Both the position numbers and the translations under genes were made by a program. The notes below the pieces were generated by a model. The model was not told the DNA's origin. It made no database searches and saw only the letters and a program-made list of their open reading frames with translations. This document shows positions 9,274-20,877 of a stretch of DNA of 64,000 nt, piece by piece; within the stretch, counting starts at the first letter, position 1; the number at the start of each line of letters is the position of its first letter. The stretch comes from Methylobacter psychrophilus (lineage in GTDB: Bacteria > Pseudomonadota > Gammaproteobacteria > Methylococcales > Methylomonadaceae): positions 1-64,000 of the forward strand of contig NZ_JAOEGU010000008.1 of NCBI RefSeq assembly GCF_025583945.1. Direction: 5' to 3'.

Positions 9274-12228
9274 ATGACTATAAAGTGGTTTAATAACGCT
9301 CCGATACGGGTAAAGTTAATCTCGATCATGACTTTAACAACTATGCTGGCCCTGCTTCTGGTAACGGCTTCCGTAGTGATTAATGAATACTTCACTAAAA
9401 AACATGCGACCGAAATTCAGCTGTCGTTAATAGCCGATATTATTACCTGGAACGCTTCCGCCTCATTAACTTTTAATGATGTCAAAACCGGTCAGGAACT
9501 TCTAAACGGTATGCGTAGCCAGCCCAGCGTAATAACTGCACGTTTGTATGACAAGAACGGCACTATTTTTGCCACTTACCAATCATCCAAAGAGCCGGCA
9601 ACAATACGGACCAGCGAAATCATAAAAAACATCATCGATGTTTCACAAAACAGTACGCAAACACAGAGTTTATTTCAATCTCTACAATCGCAATTAATCA
9701 CTTGGTACAGTCAATTATTCCAGCCGAATGCAAAAGCTGCTCCCTTGCCACGTTATATACAAGTCATTACTTATGATGAAAAAAATATTTTAAATTTATT
9801 CAGTCCCATTTTACAGGATGATGAACTACAAGGTATTTTGCATTTAGCCGATGACCAAAGTGGACTACAAGCCTTACTTAACAGATTTTATTTAATCATT
9901 AGCCTGATTTTTATTGTTACCGGCATGGCAATTATCATTGTCTCTACTAAATTACAGCAGGTTTTTCTGGCACCTCTATTGGAACTGATGCTGGCTATGC
10001 AAACCGTGACCCGTGAGAAAAACTTCACCCATCGGATCACCAAAATCGGTGCGGATGAATTTGGTGAAATGGCAACTGTTTATAACAGCATGCTTGCCGA
10101 GGTTCAGGAACGTGACGAACAATTACAGCAATATCGAATACACCTGGAACAACAAGTAATTGCTCGTACCCAGGAGTTATCAGAGAAAAACCAGAGCCTT
10201 GAAACAGCCATCCAGGATGCGATCACGGCAAAAGAGCAAGCGGAAGCCGCCAGTAATACCAAATCCCAATTTCTTGCCAATATGAGCCATGAAATCCGCA
10301 CCCCCATGAACGGGGTGCTGGGTATGACCGAGTTATTGCTACGTACCGACTTAACGGAAAAACAACGGCGTTTCGCGCTAATGGCGCATAAATCCGGTGA
10401 ATTGCTGCTATCGATCATCAACGACATCCTCGATTTTTCCAAAATCGAGGCCGGACAATTGGCACTGGAAAATCTGGATTTCAAACTCCATAAAATCATT
10501 GAGGACATTGTTGAAATTTATGCCGAACAAGCTAATGACAAAGGCCTGAAACTGAACTACCGTATCGCGTCAGAAATACCCAAAATTTCCAAAGGCGATC
10601 CTACCCGGATACAGCAAGTTCTTGGCAACCTGATAAATAATGCCATCAAATTCACCGAACATGGTGAAATAATAGTTGATGTCAGTCTGAACGACACCCC
10701 GGAAGCATCCGCACAGTTAGCAGATGCCTCCCCGTTAAAGATTCGCATTGCCGTGTGCGACACCGGCATTGGCATCAGCGAAGATCAACTGTCACATCTA
10801 TTTCAAGCCTTCTCTCAAGCCGACGGCTCAACCACTCGTAAATATGGCGGCACCGGTCTGGGATTAGCCATTTCCAAGCAATTGGTAGAATTAATGGGGG
10901 GAGAGATCGACGTAAACTCTTATCCTGAGCAAGGCAGCACCTTCTCCTTTACCCTGCCACTGTTGACAGTAAACGGATTCAAACCAGTCCATTCATTGGA
11001 GCCTTCAGGGCTGGTGGGCCTTAAGCTGCTGATCGTTGCAGATAATGATACCAACCGGGATATTCTGAAAACCTACGCAATGTCTTGGGGCATGTCGGTG
11101 GACGTCGTATCAAGCGGCTTATCGGCCTTGAGCTTGCTCAGAAAATCAGCCAATCACGAGTCTCCACACAATCTGGTGATAATTGATATGAAGATAGTCG
11201 ACATGAATGGAGACGAATTAAGTCAACACATCAAAGCCGACCCGAAATTGGCACTCATACCGCTAGTTATGTTGATCTCCTCGCAATTTGAAGCCGAAGC
11301 CATCGAAGCAAAAACAACCAAATTTGCAGCATACCTCATAAAACCGATACGCAAGGTCGAGCTTTATCAATCTCTGTTAATCGCCTTTTTACATGACTCA
11401 AACCTGACGGGAACAGAAAATATCGACATTTCTTGCTCCACATCGACATCACCAGGCATACATATCCTGCTGGTCGAGGATAATTCCGTCAATCGGGAAG
11501 TTATCCAAGCCATGTTGGAAGGCTTCGGTTGCCTGGTTGACATCGCCCAAAACGGTCTGGAAGCACTCCAGATCGTTCAGCACAACTCATATAACCTGGT
11601 ACTGATGGATTGCATGATGCCGGAAATGGACGGCTACGCTGCAACTAAGGAAATAAGACTCCAACAAAGCTCCGGCAAGTTACCCCATTTTCCCATTATT
11701 GCCTTGACAGCCAATGCGATAGAGGGTGATCGCGAAAAATGTATGATGGCCGGCATGGACGATTACCTGGCCAAACCGTTCAGAAGTGCAGCACTGCTCC
11801 GATTGATTAAACTATGGGTAAAAGCTTTCGCAATCATGGCCGATAACATAGCAGATCCTGCCATAACAGCAAAATTGGTCATCAATGACACCGCGCTGGT
11901 AGCAATCCGCGCCATAGGCGGTAATGAATTACTACATCGCGTAATTACGCTCTATCTGAGTAATGCCCACACACTCCTACAATCATTGGAACAAGGCTGG
12001 GCCGCAGGCGATCTCCATGCCATCCGCTCGGCGTCTCACACACTAAAGTCGAGCAGCAATCAGGTCGGTGCCAATGGGCTGGCCCAACTGTGCCGTGAGG
12101 TGGAAAACGATGCGCGGAATAATTGCTATGATACTTCGGAGCAAACGCTTTTACGTATAAAACAGGAATTCTCCAATACCCATGCGGCGTTGAATACGTA
12201 TCTTGGGCAATCCTCACCCATTAATTAG
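9274..12228 (+). CDS. Hybrid sensor histidine kinase with periplasmic CHASE8-like domain, two receivers and HPt
   Basis: About 984 residues. TM1 is near residues 16-38. The extracytoplasmic domain (about 40-205) resembles the CHASE8 sensor found beside YfiR. TM2 is near 210-232, followed by HAMP and a coiled coil. HisKA has the H-box [12 protein letters not shown], and the ATPase domain has DTGIGI and GGTGLGL. Receiver 1 has a diverged acidic pair (VADND) but keeps an Asp in IIDMKIVD. Receiver 2 is canonical ([15 protein letters not shown]). A C-terminal HPt domain carries SHTLKSSS. The ATG at 9274 follows GGTGAA at good spacing; a GTG at 9262 overlapping yfiR is the alternative. The layout is a complete phosphorelay that could feed the REC-GGDEF-EAL protein encoded 8 bases downstream. 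Confidence 0.92.
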   Translation: MTIKWFNNAPIRVKLISIMTLTTMLALLLVTASVVINEYFTKKHATEIQLSLIADIITWNASASLTFNDVKTGQELLNGMRSQPSVITARLYDKNGTIFATYQSSKEPATIRTSEIIKNIIDVSQNSTQTQSLFQSLQSQLITWYSQLFQPNAKAAPLPRYIQVITYDEKNILNLFSPILQDDELQGILHLADDQSGLQALLNRFYLIISLIFIVTGMAIIIVSTKLQQVFLAPLLELMLAMQTVTREKNFTHRITKIGADEFGEMATVYNSMLAEVQERDEQLQQYRIHLEQQVIARTQELSEKNQSLETAIQDAITAKEQAEAASNTKSQFLANMSHEIRTPMNGVLGMTELLLRTDLTEKQRRFALMAHKSGELLLSIINDILDFSKIEAGQLALENLDFKLHKIIEDIVEIYAEQANDKGLKLNYRIASEIPKISKGDPTRIQQVLGNLINNAIKFTEHGEIIVDVSLNDTPEASAQLADASPLKIRIAVCDTGIGISEDQLSHLFQAFSQADGSTTRKYGGTGLGLAISKQLVELMGGEIDVNSYPEQGSTFSFTLPLLTVNGFKPVHSLEPSGLVGLKLLIVADNDTNRDILKTYAMSWGMSVDVVSSGLSALSLLRKSANHESPHNLVIIDMKIVDMNGDELSQHIKADPKLALIPLVMLISSQFEAEAIEAKTTKFAAYLIKPIRKVELYQSLLIAFLHDSNLTGTENIDISCSTSTSPGIHILLVEDNSVNREVIQAMLEGFGCLVDIAQNGLEALQIVQHNSYNLVLMDCMMPEMDGYAATKEIRLQQSSGKLPHFPIIALTANAIEGDREKCMMAGMDDYLAKPFRSAALLRLIKLWVKAFAIMADNIADPAITAKLVINDTALVAIRAIGGNELLHRVITLYLSNAHTLLQSLEQGWAAGDLHAIRSASHTLKSSSNQVGANGLAQLCREVENDARNNCYDTSEQTLLRIKQEFSNTHAALNTYLGQSSPIN

Positions 12229-12236
12229 GAACAGAC

Positions 12237-13991
12237 ATGCAAGTCCCATCCCACATTATTATCATCGACGATGACTCCCTGATCCGATTAGTGGTCGCCA
12301 TGGCGCTTCAGGCGGCCGGCTTTATAACCAGCGAAGCAGCTAGCGGCAAAGAAGGTTTGCAATTATTCCATAAAAAAGGAGCGGACGCGATCTTGCTGGA
12401 CGTCATCATGCCGGACGGCATGGACGGTTTTGAAACCTGTTCGGAGTTTAGAAAATTGCCGACAGCCAAGTACATCCCCGTGCTGATGATGACAGGCCTG
12501 GAGGATATGGAGTCAATTAATCACGCCTTTGAAGTCGGTGCGACCGACTTCATAACCAAGCCAATTAATATCCCGCTACTGGGTTACCGGGTTCGCTATA
12601 TGCTTAGAGCCAGTCAAACTACCCGGCGCTTGGTAGAAAGTGAGCAACGTTTACACAACTTGGCTTATTTTGACAGCCTGACCCAATTACCTAACCGACA
12701 TTTTTTTCTGGAACACTTACAGATCATGATTAATTTGGCGTATCGGAAAAAATTAAAACTGGCTGTGCTGTTTATGGATCTTGACGGCTTTAAGCGAATC
12801 AATGATACCTTGGGCCACCATCTAGGCGATTTGGTTCTTCAGACTACTAGCGACCGCTTGCGCAAAAACATACGAAGTAGTGATACCCTGGTACGAACCG
12901 GCGCAACCCAAGACGGACTCTCAATAGCAAGGCTGGGTGGTGATGAATTCACCGTACTCTTACCAATGATAGAGCGTAATGAGGATGCTGCAATCGTTGC
13001 CCAGCGAATATGTACCAGCTTGGCACAACCATTCATCTGTAATGATCAAGAACTCTACACCAGTACCAGCATCGGTATTGCCATATACCCGAACGACGGA
13101 GAGACCGCAGAGGAACTGCTAAAAAATGCCGATTTGGCCATGTACTACGCAAAACGCCTTGGAGGTAATACATACCAGTATTTCACGGCCAAGATGTCAG
13201 AAACGGCATTACTTCGACTCAATCTGGAAAATCATCTGCGTAAGGCCATAGAACTCAATGAACTGGAGCTACATTACCAGCCGCAACTCGATATTCGAAC
13301 AGGTGAGTTTAGCGGTCTGGAAGCATTAATACGTTGGAACTGCCGGGAGTTGGGACGCCTTTCTCCAGATCAATTTATTCCTTTGGCAGAAGAGATAGGC
13401 CTGATCGTAAATATTGGTGAATGGGTACTGCGCGAGGCCTGCCAACAGGCAAAAAAATGGCGAGATCAGGGTATTCCTTTGAGCAACATGGCCGTCAACG
13501 TCTCGGCAATTCAATTCCTGCAAAAAGGCTTCTCTAAACAGGTAGCCGCAATACTGTCTGAAACGGGACTGGAGCCTGACGTGTTGGAATTGGAGCTAAC
13601 CGAAAGCATTTTGATCAATGATGAAACTATCGTTCTGGACGTCCTGCGATCTCTAAAGAAAATAGGCGTCCAACTGGCGATAGACGACTTTGGGACAGGC
13701 TACTCCAGTTTGAGTCGACTCAATAATTTTCCTATCGATCGATTGAAAATAGATCAGAGTTTTGTTAGCGACTTGGAACTGAATTCGGACAGTGCGGCGA
13801 TTGTAGTCGCTATCATCAACATGGCCAAAGGCATTAGCTTGAAAGTTATAGCAGAAGGCGTTGAGACTGAAGGCCAGCTGGCATTTTTGACCAATAAGGG
13901 CTGTAACGAAGTGCAGGGGTATCTTCTGAGTAAGCCTCTACCCATGGCACAAACCGAAGAATTTCTCATGAAGCAGATACATGGAAATTAA
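12237..13991 (+). CDS. Response regulator with GGDEF and EAL domains (c-di-GMP turnover)
   Basis: A 584-residue soluble protein. The receiver domain is 1-120 (acidic pair DDD, phospho-acceptor in LLDVIMPDGMDG). The GGDEF domain has an intact active-site motif (ARLGGDEFTVLL) around residue 240. The EAL domain has the signature LEALIRW, ELTES, the metal-binding pair in AIDDFGTGYSS, KIDQSFV and VIAEGVE. Both catalytic domains look complete, so the protein could make and/or hydrolyse c-di-GMP; which activity dominates cannot be read from sequence. A GGAACAG ribosome site lies 5 bases before the ATG. It is the last gene of the TBDR-YfiR-kinase operon and the probable output of the phosphorelay. 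Confidence 0.93.
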   Translation: MQVPSHIIIIDDDSLIRLVVAMALQAAGFITSEAASGKEGLQLFHKKGADAILLDVIMPDGMDGFETCSEFRKLPTAKYIPVLMMTGLEDMESINHAFEVGATDFITKPINIPLLGYRVRYMLRASQTTRRLVESEQRLHNLAYFDSLTQLPNRHFFLEHLQIMINLAYRKKLKLAVLFMDLDGFKRINDTLGHHLGDLVLQTTSDRLRKNIRSSDTLVRTGATQDGLSIARLGGDEFTVLLPMIERNEDAAIVAQRICTSLAQPFICNDQELYTSTSIGIAIYPNDGETAEELLKNADLAMYYAKRLGGNTYQYFTAKMSETALLRLNLENHLRKAIELNELELHYQPQLDIRTGEFSGLEALIRWNCRELGRLSPDQFIPLAEEIGLIVNIGEWVLREACQQAKKWRDQGIPLSNMAVNVSAIQFLQKGFSKQVAAILSETGLEPDVLELELTESILINDETIVLDVLRSLKKIGVQLAIDDFGTGYSSLSRLNNFPIDRLKIDQSFVSDLELNSDSAAIVVAIINMAKGISLKVIAEGVETEGQLAFLTNKGCNEVQGYLLSKPLPMAQTEEFLMKQIHGN

Positions 13992-14106
13992 GAAAACCTG
14001 TCGTAAAGTCATGGAGCCCCAAAATCGTGTACAAGCTTGACTACAATGCTGAAAAAATCCGGTAAGATTTTCGGGAAATAGTAGAGTGGCCGAAAAAAAT
14101 CAAACT

Positions 14107-14220
14107 TATAGATTTTCAGATAAATAATTTTGATGCCAACGGATAACATCCCTTGAAGGGATGGTATCCGTACGAGTTTGCAGCGATGTGAATTGGAAAT
14201 TTAATTTCTGAAAGACTATA
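14107..14220. mobile_element. Family A MITE-like element, full copy
   Basis: A 114-bp non-coding element with imperfect inverted ends (TATAGATTTTCAGATAAATA at the left; the right end is the reverse of TATAGTCTTTCAGAAATTAA) and a central near-perfect palindrome at 14141-14169 (GGATAACATCCCTT / AAGGGATGGTATCC). Related copies lie at 17872-17928, 17943-18006, 44509-44622, 54254-54366 and 54363-54479. Core-only copies lie at 22260-22290 and 60254-60290. It sits between two convergent genes, where the palindrome may also act as a hairpin. No transposase is encoded. Confidence 0.8.
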
Positions 14221-14288
14221 GTAAAAAAAATATGAGCAAAAAGACTTTAGGGAGCTACTAGAGCTTTTTTGTGGCATAGTGATTCCTA

Positions 14289-17200
14289 TCAAGATGCTTT
14301 TTTCAGCTCACTCATACCATTGGGTTTTTTAACCATTTGAAGCTGGGCTTTAAAGCGTTTTTGTACCGCTTCAACATGAGAAATTACACCGACAGTTTTT
14401 CCGTGAGTATGTAAATTTTCCAGAGTACTGATTACGGTATACAGTGAATCGGCATCGAGATTACCAAAACCCTCATCGAGAAACAATGAATCGACAGAGC
14501 GCCCGTTATTGGCCAATTCTGAAAGGCCCAACGCCAAGGCCAAACTGACTATAAAACTTTCACCACCCGATAATGTCTTGGGCAATCGCCGGACATTAGC
14601 TTGATAAGTGTCCTCAATTTCAAGCCCGAAGCCTTGTTCCCCAAAGGCTTTTCGTAAATAATAACGACCGCTGATTTTTTCCAAAATGGTATTGGTTTGA
14701 GATAACAGCTTATCGGCAACCTGCCCCTGAACCCGACGCCGAAAAGCCATACCGTTTTCTGCTGTTATAAGTGCTGCGTCAACCAGATAAGGCTGTGATA
14801 AAACTTCCTGCTGTTGCACTTGTAACTGCACGGCATCATAAGTCTGTAGCAATTGCTGTTGTTCGCTGAGTAAGCGCTCCAGATGTTGAACTTCCATACT
14901 CGCTATCTCAACCTTCTCGGCAATAAGCGTCAACTGCTCATCGACATCGGTTTTATTTAAAATTGCTTCCGGTAGTATCAGATCAGCTTGTAACTGCTTA
15001 TAACCGGCTTCCAACTCTATATTTTCGGCGTCAATTTCTTGCTCCAGCTCTGCCTTTCGACGCTCCAGTTTTGACTGGCTTTCTATCAGCTCCAGTGCCT
15101 GGCTAATCTCATGCAAACTGGCAAATTGGGTTCCTTGCATTTTTTCCTGCAACGCCTGATGCAAATTAGCGGCTTTAAACTCCTGCTGGGCAAGGAGCTG
15201 TTCTTTATCAGCAATCAACTTTTGCTTTTCAATAAGCGCCAAATGCAGGACGATAGTTTCTTCACTTTGTAGTTGATTGGTATAAATTTCCAGCAACTCA
15301 TTACAGCGTGTTATTTCGGCTTGGCAATTCACCTGGTTCGCTTCCAAATCAGCCAGTTCTTCTGTTAAATTTTTGTGACGGAAAGTATAGCCATGGTAAT
15401 CTTGCCGACGCACATTAAGCTTGTCAAACAACGCATCTTCCTGACCCTTACCAGGCATTTTTTCGCCCAACAACGTCAACTGTTCGAGTATTTTATCAGC
15501 CAGCTGTTTTGCTTCCTGCTCGCACTTCATTAATGCTGCTTCAAGGTCTATCTCTTCCTGAGTGACTCCTTGGCTATTTGAGCCCATTTGCTGAGCGCTT
15601 ATCTGCAATTGCTCAATCGTAGTAATACTTTTGGCAATTAATGCCTTGGCTTTTTCTATACTTGCCAGTTTTCCCCAATATTTCGTAGCCAAACCGGCAA
15701 TGTCGGCTAATTCGGCTTTCTCTTTTTTTATCAACTCCTTCATCAATGCTGATTTTTTGATATCAAGATCATCACTGACGATATTCAATCGGTTGCACAG
15801 AGTTAACCACTGCGCTCTAATCTGCAGTAACTGCGTTTGCCTGGCCTGATTTTTTTCAGACTGATTTTGTGCATTACTGATTTTAAGTCCGATATTGGCC
15901 GACTTTTCAATTAACGCTCTTATTTTTGTTTTTTGATCAATCAAGGCCTGCCTGGAATTACCCACTACCGGCGGATGTTTGGCGTAAGGATGTTGCAAGG
16001 CTCCGCAAAATGGACAGGGTTTACCGTCAATAAGATGGATTCTGTCGGGCGCCATTTTTTTTAATAACGATTCATGGATAATCGATTCATCAAGTACGCG
16101 TTTAATATTTTCTTCGCGTTTTATTTCCAATTTTAGTTTTTCAAGCTCAAGGCTTAGTACATCAACATCATGCTCCGGTTGTTCTTTACGTGTAAACAAA
16201 GAGAAAAAACCACCCCCGCCAGTTAATGCTTGATGTTTTTTAGCCAGATTATAAAGTGTTTCAAAATCCTTGACGCGTTCTTGCTGCTCTAATCTTAACG
16301 CATTAATATCATCAATGTTCTTGCCTTGTGCTATTGTCTCAAGCTCTTTTTCGTCAGCCTGTAACTTGAGTTTTAATTCGGCCTGTTTGTTAATTTCTTT
16401 GGCCAAAGCGGCGTTATTATTATTGACTGAAGAGGTGGTTTTTTTTGACTGCTTTATAAACAATACTTTTTTTGCACTGAGTTCAACCATCTCGGTACGA
16501 AGTTTTTTTAATTTACCCAGTTCAGGAAAATCTGTTAGCAGTAACGCTTCCGGTGCATGTTCTTCCAACCATGTTGATACCGTTACCAGCACAGCCTTCT
16601 TTTCCTCTGCCTGCGCTATCAAAGACTGCCTTTGGGCTGTTTCTGACTGCTTGTTTAAGCCAAAGCGACCAACCTGTTCCCGGGCATTATCCAGTTTTTT
16701 CTGCTGTTCAGTAAACGATAGCTCTGCCAAGTTGTCAGGCGCTGTTTTATTATCGCCAAGCTGATCTTTTAATTGCTTAAGTTCACTCTGAAAATCATCC
16801 AGAGTTGCTTTGCCTTGATGAATAACGTGGCTTATTAACTTGTGGGCTTCAATGTCATCCTTGAAGATTAACGCGCCTTGAGCGGCAGCAATCTGGTCCA
16901 ATAAATCTTGTGTGTTTTCAACCTGTTGTTTGGCTTTTTCCAGGTTCTTTTCCTGCTCAACAATTTGCTTTTTTATCGCAGTTATTTCTGTTAGCAAGGC
17001 TTGCTGTTGCTTTAACGTATTTTGTTCAGCCTGTAACCCGGAAAATTGCTCTTTAAAATCGCTTAAATCATGCTCACTGGCTTCCCTTTTTTCAGGATCC
17101 ATAAACTGAATAGCCGCTAACTTTTGTTTTAAAAGATCCAGTTCCTGTTGTGCATTTTCAGCCTTATCAAGTATGTCTTTTTTATAATCGGCATAAATAT

Positions 17201-17729
17201 CGGTGCTGATTATTTTTTCCAGTATATCCATACGCTCACTGTCCAGCGCATTCAGAAAAGCCGAAAAATCACCCTGTGTCAACATGATTGAACGCGTGAA
17301 GTTACGGAAATTCATACCGGTAATTTCAGTCATCTTTGCACACACCTCATGATGCGTGCGGGCTAAAATCTCGTCATCTTTCAAGCGGATTAATTGCATT
17401 TCCGGCGGCATCAATTCACTGTCAGGATTACTCTCGGTACGTTGCACATGCCAACTGGATTTATATCTTTCACCACCCAGAGAAAACTCAATAGCTGCAA
17501 AACACTCTGTCGTGCGCTTGGTCATTACATGGCTTGCCGGCCGATTAAATCGAAAAGTTTCACCATACAAACCCAAAGTAATCACATCCAAAATACTGGA
17601 TTTGCCTGACCCGTTAGGCCCGGTAATCGCAAAAACCCCGGTATCGGAAAAGGGCGCTTGCTCAAAATTGACCTGACTCTCGCCTTCCAGTGAGTTGATA
17701 TTCTTGAAATGGATGTTGTGTATCTTCAT
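14289..17729 (-). CDS. sbcC: Exonuclease SbcC (SMC-like ATPase subunit of SbcCD)
   Basis: A 1146-residue SMC/Rad50-type protein. The N-terminal half-ATPase has Walker A GPNGSGKSS near residue 33. Two very long coiled coils flank a zinc hook (KPCPFCGALQHP, near residue 571), as in SbcC and Rad50. The C-terminal half has the ABC signature LSGGESF, then Walker B SLFLDEGFGNLD. SbcC partners the nuclease SbcD to cleave hairpins and process DNA ends. The start is set at 17729 (MKIHNIHFKNINSL), the conserved beginning of the family; 35 in-frame residues upstream look unrelated. Unusually, no sbcD gene lies next to it: the upstream neighbour is a decayed restriction methylase gene. SbcD is either elsewhere or missing. 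Confidence 0.93.
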   Translation of the reverse strand: MKIHNIHFKNINSLEGESQVNFEQAPFSDTGVFAITGPNGSGKSSILDVITLGLYGETFRFNRPASHVMTKRTTECFAAIEFSLGGERYKSSWHVQRTESNPDSELMPPEMQLIRLKDDEILARTHHEVCAKMTEITGMNFRNFTRSIMLTQGDFSAFLNALDSERMDILEKIISTDIYADYKKDILDKAENAQQELDLLKQKLAAIQFMDPEKREASEHDLSDFKEQFSGLQAEQNTLKQQQALLTEITAIKKQIVEQEKNLEKAKQQVENTQDLLDQIAAAQGALIFKDDIEAHKLISHVIHQGKATLDDFQSELKQLKDQLGDNKTAPDNLAELSFTEQQKKLDNAREQVGRFGLNKQSETAQRQSLIAQAEEKKAVLVTVSTWLEEHAPEALLLTDFPELGKLKKLRTEMVELSAKKVLFIKQSKKTTSSVNNNNAALAKEINKQAELKLKLQADEKELETIAQGKNIDDINALRLEQQERVKDFETLYNLAKKHQALTGGGGFFSLFTRKEQPEHDVDVLSLELEKLKLEIKREENIKRVLDESIIHESLLKKMAPDRIHLIDGKPCPFCGALQHPYAKHPPVVGNSRQALIDQKTKIRALIEKSANIGLKISNAQNQSEKNQARQTQLLQIRAQWLTLCNRLNIVSDDLDIKKSALMKELIKKEKAELADIAGLATKYWGKLASIEKAKALIAKSITTIEQLQISAQQMGSNSQGVTQEEIDLEAALMKCEQEAKQLADKILEQLTLLGEKMPGKGQEDALFDKLNVRRQDYHGYTFRHKNLTEELADLEANQVNCQAEITRCNELLEIYTNQLQSEETIVLHLALIEKQKLIADKEQLLAQQEFKAANLHQALQEKMQGTQFASLHEISQALELIESQSKLERRKAELEQEIDAENIELEAGYKQLQADLILPEAILNKTDVDEQLTLIAEKVEIASMEVQHLERLLSEQQQLLQTYDAVQLQVQQQEVLSQPYLVDAALITAENGMAFRRRVQGQVADKLLSQTNTILEKISGRYYLRKAFGEQGFGLEIEDTYQANVRRLPKTLSGGESFIVSLALALGLSELANNGRSVDSLFLDEGFGNLDADSLYTVISTLENLHTHGKTVGVISHVEAVQKRFKAQLQMVKKPNGMSELKKAS

Positions 17730-18051
17730 AAATAGTTGTTTTATAGTATTATTCTTTGTGTATTTATAAAGCTTGGTACACACTTTTGATATGTCTACAT
17801 GATACACGATGGGACTGTCCGAGAAAACCGCCACAAAAAGCCAGGCACAAAAAACCGCATTAATTGCGGTCTATAAATGTTCAGATAAATAATTTCGCTG
17901 CCAACAGATACCATCCCTTCAAGGGATTAAGAGTTATTATCTATAGATTTTTAGATAAATAATTTTGATGCTAACGGATACCATCCCTTTGAGGGATGTT
18001 ATCCCTACCAAGCCTGCCCGGATAAAAATCCTACCGGCTAATAACAGTAAG
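17730..18051. mobile_element. Gap with two truncated family A elements
   Basis: This gap between sbcC and the hsdM pseudogene contains two left-half copies of family A in the same orientation as the copy at 14107. 17872-17928 stops inside the palindrome after AAGGGAT; 17943-18006 stops just after the palindrome core (17975-18005). Neither keeps the right end. The rest (17730-17870) shows no gene. Confidence 0.65.
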
Positions 18052-20231
18052 TTAATTATCTATAAAACTATTGAGATTAGCATTAATCAACTGCTGAAAA
18101 TCTAATGATTTGGCATCAAGACCTTGTAAACGTTGATGCAATATCAAAATTTCTTCTCCAAATTCTTCTTCGGTCATGCCGTCTTCTTCAATCACCACAC
18201 CAACATAACGGCCCGGATTGAGTGAGTAATCCTGTTCCTTAATGTCCTCCAAGGTTGCCAGTTTACATAAGCCGATGACATCGTCATAAGCGGCATCAGG
18301 GAAACGTTCTTGTAACCAGTCGATTTGATGCAACCAGTAAGGTGCCGATTTTTCTAGGGTTTTAAATTCCAATGGCATTGCCGGATTAATAACTTCGTGA
18401 AAGTCGTTAAGCAAATCAGTGATTTTTTTAAAATCGCGTAACTTGCTATCTTTCCAAAACTTGTCATCCTTACTTTTTAATTGCTTGTCGGCGAATTTAT
18501 AAAGTTTTTCCAATTGGCGATAGCTTTTATCCAGCGCTTTTTTAACGGTACGGGTTTTTTCAATCAGGGCGTGACATTAGGCAACACAGTGTTTTTGACC
18601 GGCATTGCTACGTTCGATATTTTGATAATGTGCCAACGCCTCCAATGCTTGTTGTTCGGCTGAATTTAGCTGTTCTAAGCGCTGGAACGGTAAAACTGTC
18701 ACGCAGGTTGGTAAAGTCAAATGCTGCGATTAATTGCTGGTGCTCTTCTTGCCAATCTTGTTGTTGCGTCAAGTCATTTAGATTGGCGATATAATCGTTC
18801 AGGGCTTGGCAAAGTGCTTGATAGTTTTGTTTAATGAGCGGCAAAGTCAGTTGCGCTTGCTGTAAGTAGTCGTTAATCAATTCCAGATAACGTTCGCTTT
18901 GGCCTTGCTGCAAGCGACTGATGATGCCTAAATTTTGAATTTGTTCCTCGGTCAGTTCACGATGGGCGCGATCAATCTGCCGGAATACGTTACGCGCATC
19001 GACAAATAACACATCGGTATCCTTTCTGGTAGCTTTGGCCTTGTCAAAAAACCATAATGCCGCCGGTAAAGTCACCGTATAAAACAGGTTCTGGTCATTT
19101 GGCTGATTAAGCCATTTTCAAGCAAACGTATCCTGATTTCTTGTTCGGAGTGCCTTGCATCCGATGCCGAATTAGGCATGACCAAGGCGGCCCGGCCAGA
19201 CTCATTTAATGAGGTAGCGAACAGGTTAATCCATAAATAATTGGCATTAGGAATGGTGTCTTTATCTTCCTTGCCACTACCGGTACTTTTGCTTTTATTT
19301 TGCGGAATACCGTATTTGTTGAAATAAGGCTTGTTTTTGACCATGTCCAGTTTAACGTCTTTGACATTAAACGGGGGATTAGCCATAACATAATCGTATT
19401 GCCCGACACAATCCAGATCGTCGGTGAAGGTGTTAGCTTCTTTAATTTCACATTTTAAACCATTAATCAGCAAATTCATTTTCGCCAGTTTTACGGTTTC
19501 ACCGGTTTTATGCTGCCCGGTTACATAAATGGCTTTGTTCTCATCACCATAGTGTGACTTGTGCCGTTCGATAAATTGCGCCGATTGCACAAACATACCC
19601 GCTGATCCACAAGCCGGATCGAACAGTTTGCCATGATAAGGTTCGATAACTTCAACCATATATTTAACAACGGAGGTTGGCGTGAAAAACTCACCACCGC
19701 CTTGACCTTCGGATAAGGCAAATTTGCCAAGAAAGTATTCGTAGATTTTACCGAGAATATCGCCGGTTGCATCGTCAGGAATATCACCAATGTTTTTAAC
19801 AAGGTCTTGAGCAGGCTGGTATCAGACTGGGTAATTTTAAAATACTCATCCTGCGGCAATACGTTTTTAAAATCATCCCGATCCAAACTATCCTCAATTG
19901 CCTGCATCGCTTCTTTAACTTTTTCCGCGTGATCGGTTGTGTCGGGTAAGTCGCGAAGATAGCTATATCGGGCATGTTCAGGAAGATAGAAACCACATTG
20001 CGCAATGGCAATTTCCTTTTCTGTCTGCTCAACCCGTGAACCTTGCTTGCTGATAAATTCCTGATTGATGGCGTCTTCAAATTGACGATATTTGATATCG
20101 GCGAATTTCAGGAAAATAAGTCCCAAAATAGGCGAAGCATATTCAGTGGCTTTTAATCCTGCGCCCTGACGCAATTGATTGGCGGCATCCCATAGATTGC
20201 TTTCCAACTTTTTAAGTTCTTGTGTATTCAT
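18052..20231 (-). pseudogene. hsdM: Type I restriction-modification methylase subunit HsdM, broken by several lesions
   Basis: One ancestral HsdM gene is split over all three minus-strand frames. The N-terminal part (to about 19800) has KLESNLWDAANQLR and LGLIFLKFADIKY. The catalytic part (about 19085-19800) has AdoMet motif FDPACGSAGMFV and the NPPFNVKD motif of N6-adenine methylases. The third part (about 18690-19085) begins with LFYTVTLP and WFFDKAK. The C-terminal part runs to SFIDN. Changes needed to restore it: a base missing near 19799 (in LLKTL-VKNIGDIP), a frameshift near 19085, a frameshift near 18680, and a further break with an in-frame TAA at 18577-18579. No hsdS or hsdR lies beside it. 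With four lesions it cannot yield functional methylase. Sequencing error is unlikely for that many but would need a read check. Confidence 0.88.
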
Positions 20232-20873
<642 letters not shown>

Positions 20874-20877
20874 AAAG

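Noticed and set aside
16270-16764. Open frame on the plus strand within sbcC
   Set aside because: Antisense shadow of the coiled-coil coding region; Ser/Cys/Phe-rich with no family resemblance.
17730-17834. 35-residue N-terminal extension of SbcC
   Set aside because: The family begins at MKIHNIHFKNINSL; the upstream in-frame residues are AT-rich and unlike any SbcC.
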